Below, in pieces: positions 1 to 29,436 of a stretch of 64,000 nt of DNA; the stretch's first letter is position 1, and every line of letters starts with the position of its first letter. The position numbers and the translations under genes are program-made. The notes under the pieces were generated by a model. That model ran no database searches. It saw only the letters and a program-made list of their open reading frames with translations, and was not told the DNA's origin. The DNA is from Diadophis punctatus similis. Its lineage: Eukaryota > Chordata > Lepidosauria > Squamata > Dipsadidae. The stretch is from contig JALIGW010000001.1 of assembly GCA_023053685.1 (NCBI GenBank), positions 49,209,859 through 49,273,858 on the forward strand, read 5' to 3'.

Positions 1-256
1 TTGGCCTGTTTTTCACCTTCCCCAGGGCTTAGGAAAGCCTCCTGAACCCTGGGGACGGCGAAAAACGGCCCAACCGGAAGCTTCAGTGAGGCCTGTGCAC
101 ATGCACGGGGGGAGCTGTGCAGGGGGGATTGTGCACATGTGCGGGGGGCAGCACGGGGGATTGTGCGCATGTGCGGGGGGAGAGCATTGCATTACGGGTG
201 TGGGCACACACGCACACCCTTTTGGCACCCGAGCCGAAAAAGGTTCGCCATCACTG
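1..256. mobile_element. hAT-type MITE, part cut by the window edge
   Basis: GC-rich sequence ending in AGGTTCGCCATCACTG, the same end as the complete copy at 33568-33943, which starts CAGTGATGGCGAACC. The interior is rich in CATGTGC-type repeats and short G runs. The left end lies outside the window, so the target duplication cannot be checked here. Open frames across it are by-products of the GC-rich repeat. Confidence 0.7.
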
Positions 257-498
257 GTCTAGAGGAAAAGTCATGAACCTAGATAGCCTTTCTCAACCTT
301 TCAGATGTTTAGACTTTAACTGCTATAATACTCAGCCATCATGTTTATCAACACCCCAGGTACAAGCATCTATACTAGAGACATAAAAAACCAATTGATA
401 TGGAGTCCTGCTATTGGCTTGCCTCGTTGGCTGTGGTGGTAGCTTCCCAACATCTTCAATAGACTGTCTCACTTAGAGCTGTGAAGATTGGACTAGGA

Positions 499-590
499 CA
501 GTGTTTCTCAAACTGGCCAGCATGGCTGTTTGGGGAATTCTGGGAATTGAAGTCCATGCATCTTAAAGTTGCCAGGTTTGAGAAACACTG
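499..590. mobile_element. Fold-back hAT MITE, family C copy 1
   Basis: Starts CAGTGTTTCTCAAAC and ends GTTTGAGAAACACTG, with GAATTC-containing inner arms. Flanked by near-identical 8-bp sequences GACTAGGA and GATTAGGA, as expected for a hAT insertion. One of ten short hairpin elements of this family in the window. Confidence 0.8.
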
Positions 591-1729
591 GATTAGGACC
601 TTTGTCCACAGAAGATGTGTGAGTGTATTCATTCTGAAAACAAAGGGAAAAAAGAAAACAAAGATTTTTTTGGTACAAGCAACATTTGCACAGAACTTCA
701 CAGTTGTCTTCGCTGAAAAATGTTCCCATTGTTACTGAATGCTTTGCTTACCCATTTGTGATGAGATGCATATTAAAGTTTACATGCTGCTTTTTCTATT
801 GACAGTGAAAGTGGCCCTGGTATAAACCATCTAACTTACTCAAAAAGCTTTTTATTAAGATTTGTCACATAGTCGGTCAGATGTTTAAACTGGATTTGGC
901 ATTTTTATTTACCTATCAAGTCATTATTATGGTTGCTCACAGAGTCAGCCAGATGTTTAGACTGGAGTTGGCATTTTTATCCACTTACTGTGTCTTTCTC
1001 AAGGACGTGGGATTGGCAGATGATGTTGTTTGATGATGTTAAAAGTATCATTGCAGGATGTACTTAAGTTGTTCCAAGTAAAGCTGCCTTTTGCAATTGA
1101 CTGATAGTGATTTTTTTAGTGCTGATGGTGTTCAGGTGGTACTCCAGTTGTTTTGTGATATTATTAAAAAAAACTTTGTAGGGTAGTTAAAGTGCCCTCC
1201 CCTCCTTCAAAATAAATCACACATAATGAAATTATTTCACACATAATGAAATCATACATAATGAAACTGTTATCTTGCAATTTACATATGGAAGAACCAG
1301 CAACATCTGATGACATAGAACAGAGATAGCTAGTTTCTTTTCAGTCTTTCAATACTTAGCAGGAAGAATTTATCCTTCATTTATCCCACAAATGACAAAT
1401 GAAAAACTAAATAATGCTTAACTTTAACAAGTGTGGTGTAGGATTAATGTAATTAGGAAAGAATAGAAATTTGCTGAGGTCACATTTGAATGTGAACATA
1501 CACTCTGAATGTATCCTAAAATATGCCCAAGAGAACTCATGTTATTTTCTTGCCCATGGAAATAATTCAAAGGATTCTGAGTTCCAGTACTTGCAGCCTG
1601 TAAGATGTGTTTGCAAATATGGAAGGATCCTCTTAATGCAGCCCTATATTTTTAATAATATAGGATAAGATGACCTGTCTCTGCCCCCAAGTAGGATACC
1701 ACAGAGGTACAGCAAGAGAGGTATATATA
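591..1729. other. VASH2 intron sequence with a small tandem duplication
   Basis: No exon or RNA gene recognised. Around 864-985 a segment of about 75 bp is repeated (both copies contain CAGATGTTTA and GGCATTTTTAT). The rest is AT-rich unique sequence. It should be intronic because VASH2 exons encoding its N-terminal 141 residues must lie further left. Confidence 0.5.
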
Positions 1730-2613
1730 CCGCATTTTTCGCTCCATAAGATGCTTCAGACCATAAGACGCACCTAGCTTTGGGGGAGTAAAACAAGAAA
1801 ACAATTTTTTTTGTTTCAGCCACGAAAATCTTGCACGGCTTTGTCTAAACCTTTTAAGACTTTTTCTTTGCCTCTTATAACATGCTGTTATACAGAATAA
1901 CAGAGCTGGAAGGGACCTTGGAGGTCTTCTAGTCCAGCCCCCTGTTCAGGCAGGAAACCCTATAGCATTTCAGACAAATGCTTCCCCAATCTCTTTTAAA
2001 AAAAACAACAGTGTTGGAGAAGGGAGGGAGAGAAGGAAGGAAGGTAGAATAGCAGAATAACAGAGTTGGAAGGGACCTTGGAGATCTTCTAGTCCAACCC
2101 TGCTTAGACAGGAAACCATATATCGTTTCAGCCAAAAGCTCTTGAAGCTACGGAAGAAATTTCCCATAGGTGAGGCTGTCCCCACAATGGATTTTTTCTC
2201 CTGAGACCCGGGTCTATTCTGTTGCTGCCGCCACCTATCACTGCTGCCTATCGTTGCTGTTTGCTGCGCGAATGCTGGTGGTGGCGAATTGGCAGGAACA
2301 GGCGGCGGCAGTGATAGGCGGCGGGGATCCCCGCCACCTGGAATAGCTGATCAGCGGTACTCTGGGAGGCCGATCCCACCGCTGATAGGAGACGGTGGCG
2401 AATAGCAGCGGTAGCAACAGGTAGCGGCTATAGCTGGCGGCAACAGGCCGTTTACTGCTGCTGCCTGTTGCCGCCGTTGTACCAACCCCCTCCCCTCCCC
2501 CCGCCACCACGGCCCGGTCTGTGACGCAATATTAGCTCCATAAGATGCACAGACATTTCCACCCACTTTTGGGGGACAAAAAAGTGTGTTGTCTTATGGA
2601 GCGAAAAATACGG
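1730..2613. mobile_element. TIR element, family B copy 1
   Basis: Left end CCGCATTTTTCGCTCCATAA and right end TTATGGAGCGAAAAATACGG form inverted terminal repeats, next to TA on the left. The interior carries two CR1 fragments and a GC-rich tract (2215-2520) of degenerate GCC/GCT triplets. Other copies of this family are at 36628, 46025 and 47951. Confidence 0.75.
1886..2145 (-). mobile_element. CR1 LINE 3' fragments, two adjacent copies
   Basis: Two stretches share the motif AACAGAG(C/T)TGGAAGGGACC followed by a split copy of CR1 C-terminal coding and 3' sequence, read on the minus strand. The second copy begins near 2052. Both are 5'-truncated and lie inside the family B element. Confidence 0.75.
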
Positions 2614-2689
2614 CACTTGTATCAGGGAGAGGAATAAGATTTTAGTCATTGATTTCTGGTAGGATTCTGGTAAGTTTCCACATACAATT

Positions 2690-2995
2690 TAAAATGCTGG
2701 GTTTAGCTTATAAACTCCTACATGGTTTAATTCCAGATATCATCAAGACAATCTCCTCCAAGGAAGAATGGCTCATTTAGTATATTTCTCCTAACAAGGA
2801 TTGTTAAATATCCCCTTCTCTGAGGTTCTTAGTGGCAGCTCCTTCCCTTTGGAATACCCTTTCCTCCTCCAGAGATTTACTTGATACTCACCTGATACAG
2901 CTCAGGAAGGCTGTGAAAATGTTCTATGGAGCCTACAGGAGAAGAGCAAGCTGAACCGGATGATGGGGTTAAATGTGTCATCAGTTTGTAGTCAT
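2690..2995 (+). mobile_element. Degenerate L2-like LINE fragment
   Basis: Broken reading frames resemble the reverse-transcriptase C-terminal region of L2-like LINEs, including a motif like YKLLHGL and a later LWNTLS-like segment. Compare the better preserved copy at 33170-34262. No terminal duplication was found. Confidence 0.45.
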
Positions 2996-5135
2996 TGTGT
3001 TGCTGCAAAAGACCTAAGTCCAGCCCCCTGTGAATTCTGTGGGGGTATGTGCTTGTTTATGTATGTGTATACATACATACAGAGATATATATACTAATAC
3101 ATGTTTATATATAGACACAGAACTACTGATACAAATATGTGTATTCACATATCTATATAAACAACCATCCATTGTAAGGAGACAGACATGAAGTGATCGT
3201 ATTTGGAGATTTGTGCGTGTGCGTGCACACACACACAAAGTGGACCTTTTATTACTACACATATTTCAGATCATTTGGATGCCGTGGTTCAGCTCATGGT
3301 TTATCTTGAATCGTTTATTTAGTGATTCCAGGCAGAATATGGAAAGATGTTTGAAGTTAATATATACAGTGTTTGGGAAATTTGGCTGGGGCAGCAATTT
3401 TTAGCACAGCAGCCTGTGTGTCTGTATTTTTACAGTTGTATTTCTTTAGTGAGAATTGGAATGGTGCTGAAGCTTACAATTTAAAGTGTATCCCATAAAT
3501 AACATCAGAGATGGAGGAGACAGGATGGAATAGAAAACCAGCATGATAACATTTAATATATTTAACTTTAGCTGCAATGAGTTATGTACACGAACAACTT
3601 AAATCAAAAACTTCAAGGAAAAGAAGGATTTTAAAACAATTTTAAAGGAAGGTTAAAAATTAAAGTCTGCACATGCTACATAGTTATTATATCATGTATT
3701 TTGAGCCTAGAGATCTCTGAAAAAAATACAGTAATATATCTGTAGCATTTATTTAAATAGCAATTGCAAAGATATTATCAATCATGGCTATCTTTCTAGT
3801 CAATTAATGTTTAGAAAAACCAATATACCAATTTTAAAAAAATGCTTTTTCCAGTTTTTTTTAAATGTTACTGGATCATATTTTTATAACAATTTTTTTA
3901 AAAGAGTAGAAACCCAAAGCCTTTCAAATCATTGCTGCTATAAGAACGCATTTTAGTCCAATTAAAAGGTTTCAGTTTACATTTTGAATCTCATCTTGAT
4001 TTTTGTTATTTCATGAGCAGTAATTAGCAATCAGTGTAAATAAATACAGGCTTAATACTAAATATTCTTTTAAAGAACTATTTGGATTATTTTTTAGTGA
4101 TCGCTTAGATGATTCGGTGGGATGAACACAATAAATCTTCAATATCTGTTAGTGTGCAAAGTCAGTTGCGGTTCCCTTTTTAACCTGCAGCAAATAAGCT
4201 GTGATTATTAGCACTAGGGAAGCTATTGTCTTAGTAGATAGCAAGTAGACTTCAAATTTGTACTAAAGATATGTAATTAAGCACAGTAACGTCAGTTTAC
4301 TCTGGAAGTCCCCCAGAACTCTGGATTTCGCTATGTATTTAACTATATATATATTGGTAGACTATTTGCTGTGTTCCTTGACATGAGGTCTTCAAATGTT
4401 GGCACTATTTTTAGTATTACCATTTCCCTTTTAATTTAGAAAAGGGTGCTCTGTATTTATCTATAGGAGTTTTCATGTACTCTGAAAAAACGGGGATGGA
4501 TAATAAAAGCTTTTTTAATGGAAGGGCATGTGCAAGATTAAGAAGCTGCAGCAGCCAAACTAATTTAGTCCCTTTCATGATCTCAGTTCCTTGAATATTC
4601 TCAGACAAATGGCTCCTGTTGCTAGGCAGGTAGAATTAATTTTTTTTCCTAATAAAAAGAAAAAAAGAACCGTAAGAAAAAAAAATAGGGGAGTTCCAAA
4701 TACTGAAGACAGTGGCTATTTCCAGAATTTGGATAATGATTTAAACTCTTGGCCAAGTGGTTAACAGAACGAATGGGCATATTCCAAAGCAGCTGCTCCT
4801 TTTGCGAGGTTTATTTATTTACATATATTTTGTAAGCAAAAACTTCCTATTTGCACAAAATCTGGCAATCAAGAAAAAGAAGCCAAAAGGCCGATGTATT
4901 TGCATAACACCATACTATTTCAGCATGAGGAAACTCGAATCTGGTATGATGCACTGTACCCGGTCATGTTGTCAACCAGTTTGGCAATTGCCTAATAAAA
5001 GCTTCATCTGGAAACGTTCTAGGATTTGGGAAGTTACAGTAAAGAACGGAGAGAGGAAATGGTCTGAACAGACTTGTCCACTGAAAAGCTCCTTTGTGCT
5101 GGGCCTCACAACTGTAACTTAAGTGAATTTAGACC
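2996..5135. other. VASH2 intron, no recognisable gene
   Basis: AT-rich sequence with short CA/TA-rich patches (3050-3240). The open frame at 4757-5122 has no domain I recognise and contains low-complexity lysine stretches. I looked for the VASH2 exon that should precede 6104 and did not find it. Confidence 0.4.
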
Positions 5136-5762
5136 TGTTCTGACCTAGGCTTCACAAAATCACGAAACAGACTCCTTGTTCCGACAAACCCCCTTTTTGA
5201 TTTGGCTAATGTGAATTCCTAGCATTCACAGTCACCAAAGTCCCGGCAAACAGTCTTTCAAGGGTGAATTGCAACCACAGACCTTATCAGTCCTTGGAGA
5301 GTTACCAGGCCGATCTCTTCCAGGCTTAACGCTGTACAAGGAAATACTTGGCAAGGAATCTCTGTGAGGCACCACTCAGATAATCAAATCTTCACACCAA
5401 TAATGAACTAATTGTCTCCTGCAAACACCACTCCCCTTTTGCTCCTATTTATTCCCTATGGGAGGGGCCATTCAGCATCCCCCTGTGCCTTTAATCACGA
5501 GTCGACCTTTGTTCCTTAATTGTTTCCTTCTCCTGACAGCTCTGCGCATGCACACATCGGGAACAGGCTCCAGCTGTTCTTCAGCCCTACTTATCGCCGA
5601 CTCCGAAGGTAGCTGATAACTGTCGGACGGCCCCATCTCTGCCTCCGATGCAGAGCACTCATCAGAGCCTTCCCCAGACTCCAGGACTGGCCCATATTCC
5701 TCCCCAACCTCCTCACTGTCCGAGTCTGCCGCCAGCTCCGTTGGCTGCTGGCGGCCACAACA
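5136..5762 (-). mobile_element. Solo LTR of a retroelement
   Basis: On the minus strand the block begins TGTTGTGGCC and ends GGTCAGAACA, the TG...CA form of an LTR. It is flanked by AGACC and AGACT, probably a 5-bp target duplication with one change. An AATAAATA motif lies about halfway. It is much more GC-rich and CpG-containing than its surroundings. No internal retroelement sequence is adjacent. Confidence 0.75.
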
Positions 5763-6103
5763 AGACTCTGGATTTAAGGTTGCATAAATTTTCAGTGGTA
5801 AAATATATTACTTTATTTCCTGTAAAATGTGATAAATTGGCCCTGCTGCCTTTGGAAGCTGTTCTACTCATTCCAATGAACGGGACCCTGGAATGTTGCC
5901 CCAAAACCATCCATTCCTGAAATAAGGGCAGAACATAGGAAAGGGAGCTTTCTTCCTAAATAAATGGGGGGGGGGATTCAATTTCTATATGTAAACAAGG
6001 CTACAGAATATGAAAACTCTTTTCAGACACAACAATTGTTTGTTTAAGCCATATTTTGTTTCAAAAAATTTAGCTTGTTTTCTCTTCCTTTATCATGTTT
6101 TAG

Positions 6104-23490
<17,387 letters not shown>

Positions 23491-26315
23491 GAAAACCAGA
23501 GGCCAAACCACGTGGCTTCTGGAGAGTTTCTTGCCGCACTTTACCCTATGATACGTGGGGGGTGGGGGTGGGGAGCTATGACTATTTATTATGAACACGT
23601 AAGGCTTTTATTTATGATTTCACCAGGAAAGTGGGAATCCTAGAAGTGACTATGGTGGTATTTTTGTTTTTGTTTTTTTTATTTTTCAATTCAGGAAAGT
23701 GGAATCAAGGAAAAGAGAAATTAGAAACCGTCTTCAGCTGTGATAATACTGTTACTCTCCATCAAGTTGAAAAATGTGTGTGGGGGGGTGACACTAGTGT
23801 GGCTTGGTTTTCTTTTGGATGGAAATTACTGTTTCTGTGGTGGCTCTCTTTTCTGTTGGCTTGGAGCATCGTGTGGTGTTGTAGGAATTAGGAAAGACAA
23901 TGCTGGAAGTATTTTTCTCCATGGTATTTAAAAATGCTGGGCAGGGGGGTGGTAAGCTGCAGTCAGAAAAAGGCATGACCTGGCATCAACTTTGCTTGTC
24001 CGCGTCCCATTGAAAAGAATGAAGTTTGCAACTCTACGATCCCTTTCAGTGGAGCTTGACATAACAGAAATTGCTGCCGGACCTCATTTAATGTGACATT
24101 CAGCAATAAAATAGCAAGAGTTTATGTGATTGGGGTTTCTTTTTTCCCCCCTTCTTCAAAATATCAACATTACCTCAAGAATCTTTACTACAAATATGCA
24201 AAACTAACAGTATTTTGATTTTGTAATGGATTTGTACTGTGTTCCCAGTTTTTCTGGTAGCAGAGCCCACCCCTTCTGCCTTATGTGCATGTGTACAGTG
24301 AAGGAATTTCAAGTATTATGATAATGAGGTGTCTCTTTAAAAGCACTGAAGCCTTCTGTTAAGGATTGAACAAACTGTTGAACTTAATTGTCTACCTTAA
24401 AAAAAAAATCCCGGATTCAATAATGATTTCAAAAGAAGCAAATAGCTAACCTTTTGCAGTATTTTGTCACATAGTCTTAACCTCCATGATCAAAGCACAA
24501 ATGGTTCTGGTGTGAATCCATGTGGTCTTGTGTATAAAACAAGCCCAGAGTCTGCCAGTACTAATTCTATTCTCTGTATCTTACCGGTGCTTCACATGTA
24601 TAATAGGCATTTTCCATTCTGCTTTGAGAGCATTCTCCAGAGTAGAAAAGAAGGAAACCTTTGGATCATACTGAAGACTAGTTTTCATTGTTTTGTACAG
24701 ATGTCGTAAAAGTCAATTTGTGTGTTTAATCCTTTAAAACAATACCAGAATCTTAAGAATGCACTATTCTTTATGTTGTGCAGATGTCCTGACATCTTTT
24801 ATCATAATCAAACATTCCACTTGAATTTTCAGTCAGTGTGCTTGGAGAAAACAACCATCTATTGCAGTGTTTCCCAACCTTGGCAACTTGAAGATGTCTG
24901 GACTTCAACTCCCAGAATTCCCCAGCCAGCGAATGCTGGCTGGGGAATTCTGGGAGTTGAAGTCCAGACATCTTCAAGTTGTCAAGGTTGGGAATCACTG
25001 ATCTATAGACATTGTATTCAAATCAAAATGAATAAATAAATCCATGCCCAAAGGGAAGTATCTTCACAATGCAGCAAGGATATGTTATTTTGGATAAAAG
25101 ATAAATAACACTAGCTTGTTCATTGGGAATGGGGGGAAGCTGCTGGATAACTGTGAATTGATGCAGATCTAAAACTATTTACCATATCTGGATTGCAAAA
25201 TCTGGATGGCCAGTAGATGGCTTCAAACTAATGTTCTTTGATGCCATCTAATGGTCATCTAGATTTCTGTAACCCAGATGTGATCATCCTATCCTCTTCA
25301 ATTATTCTTATTGTAATCTGGGTAAATAAGTAAAGAGGCAAGTAGGCAAGAGCATAGTAGCTCAACATAACCCACTAGTTTTGTTACATATATCTCAAAG
25401 CAATTTTAATTTAATGCAATCAGGTTCCCTCAAAATTTATAACTTCCTATCTACTCCTAACCATAATACAAGTTTCTAGTGTACAAGTTAAGAGATCATT
25501 TCTTAACTAGCAACTCATAGTGTCTTCTAGAATTGGCTAACCCTTGTGCTAAATTAACAGCAATAAGGACAAGGCTTTCTATTACTTCTGTAGTGGTTGT
25601 TATGAAAACAAAACTAAGAGCAATTAGCATGAAAATAGTTAGGTTTGGGTGAGAATGGAGGGGCTTCATATTGATAGGCAAAGCCATATCCAGCACATGA
25701 TAACTACCCTGCTAAAAAATGAATGGAGCAAAATAATAGATCTCATGTAGTAGAAGAGATGGATCTCATATTTCAGCTTTGAGATTGGGTTCCTGGTAAA
25801 TATCTAACTTACTGATAACCTAAAGCAATTTTTTAAAGTAAATATTTGGAATCAATTGAAGAAAAAATGCTATTTTTAAAAATAGCATTTTTTTGTAATC
25901 AATGCCTATCTATTATGAAATCCCTAAAGGTGATTTTGCTTTTTTAAATTGATGTTTCTTATATATTTGAAGTATTTGAGGCATAATTCTTTATGGAATT
26001 CGCTTGCACCAGTTCTCTCAAGATTAATAGGAATGATGCAGGAAAAAGAAGACCAGATTTTAGCTATCTTTCCAAACCCCTTTCATCCTTTGTATCCGGG
26101 ACCATGGTTTTCCTTCTGTACACATACATTCTAAAGCAACATGTACCTATCTTTTTTTTAAATCTTAAAAGTGTGAGTTTGGTGACTAAGCTTGTATTGT
26201 CATAACTTTGTCAAATGGGATTCTGTTTCAAATACGAAGCATGCATGATTTTTTCTTTTCTTATCACATGTATGTTTTGTGCAGCATGAAACTTTAATAA
26301 AATGTCTTAGAAGAC
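23491..26315 (+). promoter_or_regulatory. VASH2: VASH2 3' UTR with two poly(A) signals
   Basis: AATAAA at 24105-24110 would give a 3' UTR of about 0.6 kb. AATAAA at 26296-26301 (AAACTTTAATAAAATG) would give one of about 2.8 kb, which would include the family C hairpin at 24865-25000 and a perfect 30-nt palindrome near 25863-25892. Which is used cannot be told from sequence. Confidence 0.55.
24865..25000. mobile_element. Fold-back hAT MITE, family C copy 9
   Basis: CAGTGTTTCCCAACCTTGGC to GTTGGGAATCACTG, arms of about 63 bp almost without mismatch. Flanks ATCTATTG and ATCTATAG. It would lie in the long-form VASH2 3' UTR. Confidence 0.87.
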
Positions 26316-26394
26316 TCTTTTTTAAAAACAAAGTCTTTGCAAATGTTTTAAGGTAAATGTAACTATAAAGTTTATATAACCTGTTTGATTCAAA

Positions 26395-26398
<4 letters not shown>

Positions 26399-26458
<60 letters not shown>
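26399..26458. repeat. (GT)n microsatellite
   Basis: Thirty uninterrupted GT units, about 100 bp after the distal VASH2 poly(A) signal. Confidence 0.97.
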
Positions 26459-26461
<3 letters not shown>

Positions 26462-26628
26462 CTAGAGCTTCATGTGAAGAATTCCATATAGAAGGAGTAG
26501 TTTACTAGAAGGTACAGAACAACAGACTGAAAGGTAAAACTTAGAATCTAATGTTTCTTCACTTATGAATCAGAGAATAAGCCTTTCCCATCATCCCCTT
26601 CATTCTCAACAAATTCTCCATGCCCCTC

Positions 26629-27368
26629 TGTCAGGCCGAAGCCATTTTAGTTGGGGTCTTTGGCCTACCACACTTTATACTATTTTAATATCTATTTTTT
26701 ACTGTGGGAATTTGGGAGGGGGAATTGCATGAGGGCTGTCTGTATGTAGCCATAACAAATTCTTTCTAGATCAGTGGTTCCCAACCTTTTTGTGATCAAG
26801 TACCACTTGGAGGTCCCGTACAGTCGCCACGTACCACCTAGTTCCAGAGAAACTAAATTCGATCAGATATCACTTTATTTCCATAATTATACAAGTAGAA
26901 CACGCAAACCAACTAAATAATAATATAAATAGTAACATACACACTGAGATGCAGTAATGAATATCAAAGGGTAACTTGAGTCAAGAGAACATAATGCTAA
27001 CAATAACAGAGTGAGATTAACCTTAGCTCGAGAGCTCGCTACGACGCGCACCTTCTCGCGAGGGTTCTACTGCGCGACTGCTGAGAGTTCAGAACAGTCA
27101 CCGTTCCTTTTTTGGCCCCGCGCATCCAGCAACTGGATTCTCGGGCCTCTGGGACCAGGTGGGTGGCGTGTGGCAACAGTTGCAAATCGTTGCCAGATTA
27201 TCTTGTGTTAGGCAGTAAACATTTTTGTGAAGTAAAAAATAACTAACTAAAAATTGTTCATGACCCCACCTGGAAGGCCCTCGCGTACCACTAGTGGTAC
27301 ACGTACCACAGGTTGGGAACCACTGTTCTAGATAGTCAAGGTCATCCTTTGTCTTCGCACTCCTGCAC
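26629..27368 (+). repeat. 5' LTR remnant, split by a hAT MITE
   Basis: 26629-26771 and 27334-27368 align with the first part of the 3' LTR at 29873. After CTCCTGCAC the two diverge because the rest of this LTR and the 5' internal region are deleted. Confidence 0.88.
26772..27325. mobile_element. hAT MITE nested in the Gypsy LTR
   Basis: CAGTGGTTCCCAACCTTTTT to AGGTTGGGAACCACTG, 554 bp. Perfect 8-bp duplication TTCTAGAT at 26764-26771 and 27326-27333. No transposase frame; the centre has CpG-rich stretches. Confidence 0.93.
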
Positions 27369-28036
27369 AATTCAGTACTGCAAGACCCTGCGGTCTTCAT
27401 GCAATTCATAAACAAAGTACTCATTAATAAAGAGTATTTTTCATAAACAAAGTACTCCACCCACACCTATACAAGGGGGTACTCATTTATTTGGATGACA
27501 TTCTCATCTTTAGCGAAATCCTAGAGGAGCATGTGAAGGTAGTGCGGCAAGTCTTAGAGAAACTTCGCATCTCCAGCAAAGGAATAGAGATGGATCCAGG
27601 GAAGGTGAAAGCAGTGCTAGACTGGCAGCCCCCACGCATTTGCAAGCAACTACAAAGCTTCCTGCGTTTTGCAAACTTCTATCAGCAGTTCATTCCCACT
27701 TTTGCAGAGGTGGTGCTGCCACTGACCGAGCTGCTAAAGACAGGCCCATCGCCCACAAAGCCAAAGCCTAACCAGCTGATTGGGTGGACAATGGAATGCC
27801 AAAAAGCGTTCGAAAGGCTGAAGCGACTCTTTGCCCAGGAACCGATCCTTCAACACCCCGACCCAGAAAGGCAGTTTATAATTCAGTCTGACGCCAACGA
27901 TGTGGCGGTAGCAGCAGTGCTGCTGCAGAGGGATGACAAGGGCCAACTTCTGCCATGCACTTACGTTTCGAAGAAGCTCACGGCCACCGAGAGGAGATGG
28001 GCCATTTGGGAGAAAGAAGCCTATGCAGTTTGGTAG
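27369..28036 (+). pseudogene. Gypsy pol: reverse transcriptase end and RNase H start
   Basis: The YLDD catalytic motif is at 27488-27499, followed by the thumb/connection region and an RNase H opening with an FIIQSDAND-like first Asp. Just upstream, a duplication of about 36 bp (TTCATAAACAAAGTACTC twice) introduces a stop. TAG at 28034-28036 closes the frame. The fingers and most of the palm are missing. Confidence 0.88.
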
Positions 28037-28075
28037 GCGCTGCTCACTTGGAGACAATTCCTAGAGGGGGGCAAG

Positions 28076-28360
28076 GTGCCGTTCGAGGTCTGGACAGATC
28101 ATAAGAACCTCAAAGCCTTGAAAACCCCCAGGAAGCTCCCACCAAAACAAGTACGCTGGGCGCAATACTTCAGAAGGTTCAAATTCGAACTGAACCACAT
28201 CCCAGCTGGGAAGAATTTATTGGATGACGCTTTGTCCAGAAAGTCACAATATGACAGCCAGAAGGAACAAGAAGTGTATTCCATCATTCCCCCTCCACAG
28301 GGCGGACACAGCGGCACATGTCCTCACCTGAGGCCAAGCCAGAAGACCAAGTGCTTCTAG
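28076..28360 (+). pseudogene. Gypsy pol: RNase H C-terminal part
   Basis: Resumes in frame after the stop at 28034. The Thr-Asp-His-Lys-Asn-Leu motif and a late Asp-Asp-Ala-Leu-Ser-Arg end are typical of Ty3/Gypsy RNase H. The frame is lost near 28360. Confidence 0.85.
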
Positions 28361-28479
28361 CCAGGACAAGTGGACCGCAGCACTGAAGGCAGCCCTACCT
28401 GGCGATCCCTGGCTCAACGACAACAAGGAGATCTTGACAATGAGAGAAGGCTTGGCCTGGAAGGGGTCCAAACTATACG

Positions 28480-29436
28480 TACCTGCCAGCTTAAGACTGG
28501 AAGTACTCCAGCGAAGCCACGACTCCAAACTGGGAGGGCATTTTGGATTCCTAAAAACTCCACCTAACCTGGCGGCAGTTCTGGTGGCCAAAGATGAAAA
28601 CTGAGGTGGAAGACTACGTAAAGAGCTGTGCCACATGCGCGACCAGGAAGAATCGGCCAGGAAAACCGCCTGGACTACTACAGCAAGTGGCCAACCCCAA
28701 CAAACCTTGGGAGGAGATCGCCATGGACTTCATCGTGGAACTTCCAGACAGCAACGGGCATACGGTGATTTGGACAGTTATCGACTTGTTTTCCAAGCAA
28801 GCCCATTTCATCACTTGCTCAGGTCTACCGTCAGCCAGGAAACTAGCAAAACTATTTCTCAAGCACATCTACCGCCTACACGTCGTCCCAAAAAGAGTCA
28901 TCTCCGACAGGGTTGTACAGTTCACTGCCAAGTTCTGGAAAGAGTTCCTGAGAGCAATTGGATCCACACAAGGACTCAGCTCGGCTTTTCATCCTAGTAC
29001 GAATGGGGCAGCGGAATGTATGAATGCAATGGTGGAACAATACATCCGTTGTTATGTAGATTACCAGCAAGACAATTGGTCAGAGCTGCTGCCTTTTGCA
29101 GAAGTGGCGTACAACAATGCTGTCCATAGCAGCACTGGACTAACTCCTTTTCAAGTTACCAGCAGCATGGAATTCGTTCCCATGCCTGAGCTACCTACAG
29201 AGACCCCCACTTTGATGTCCCTGACTGAGTGGATGGAGTTGCTGAAAAAGGGATGGGAAAACACCAAGAAAGCACTAGCTGAAGTGGTAGAAGCCTATAA
29301 GAAGCAAACAGACAAGCACCGATCGCTCCAGCCCCCCTTCCGAGTGGGGGATAAAGTTTTCTTATCCACCAAATATATCCGATTGAGAATGCCCAGCAAG
29401 AAGCTAGGCCAAAATTCTTGGGTCCTTTCCCAATAG
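28480..29436 (+). pseudogene. Gypsy integrase
   Basis: Zinc-binding HHCC domain: two His near 28520-28550 in another frame, then the CxxC pair near 28628-28640. The catalytic core retains the first Asp (FIVELPDSNG region), the second Asp (VISDR) and the Glu (AAE), but the usual Gly after SDR is Val and the usual NGQTE is NGAAE. The frame runs from 28594 to a stop at 29434. Confidence 0.87.

Noticed and set aside
499..590. CRISPR-like array from repeated hairpins
   Set aside because: Copies are scattered over 48 kb with 8-bp target duplications in a vertebrate genome; they are MITEs.
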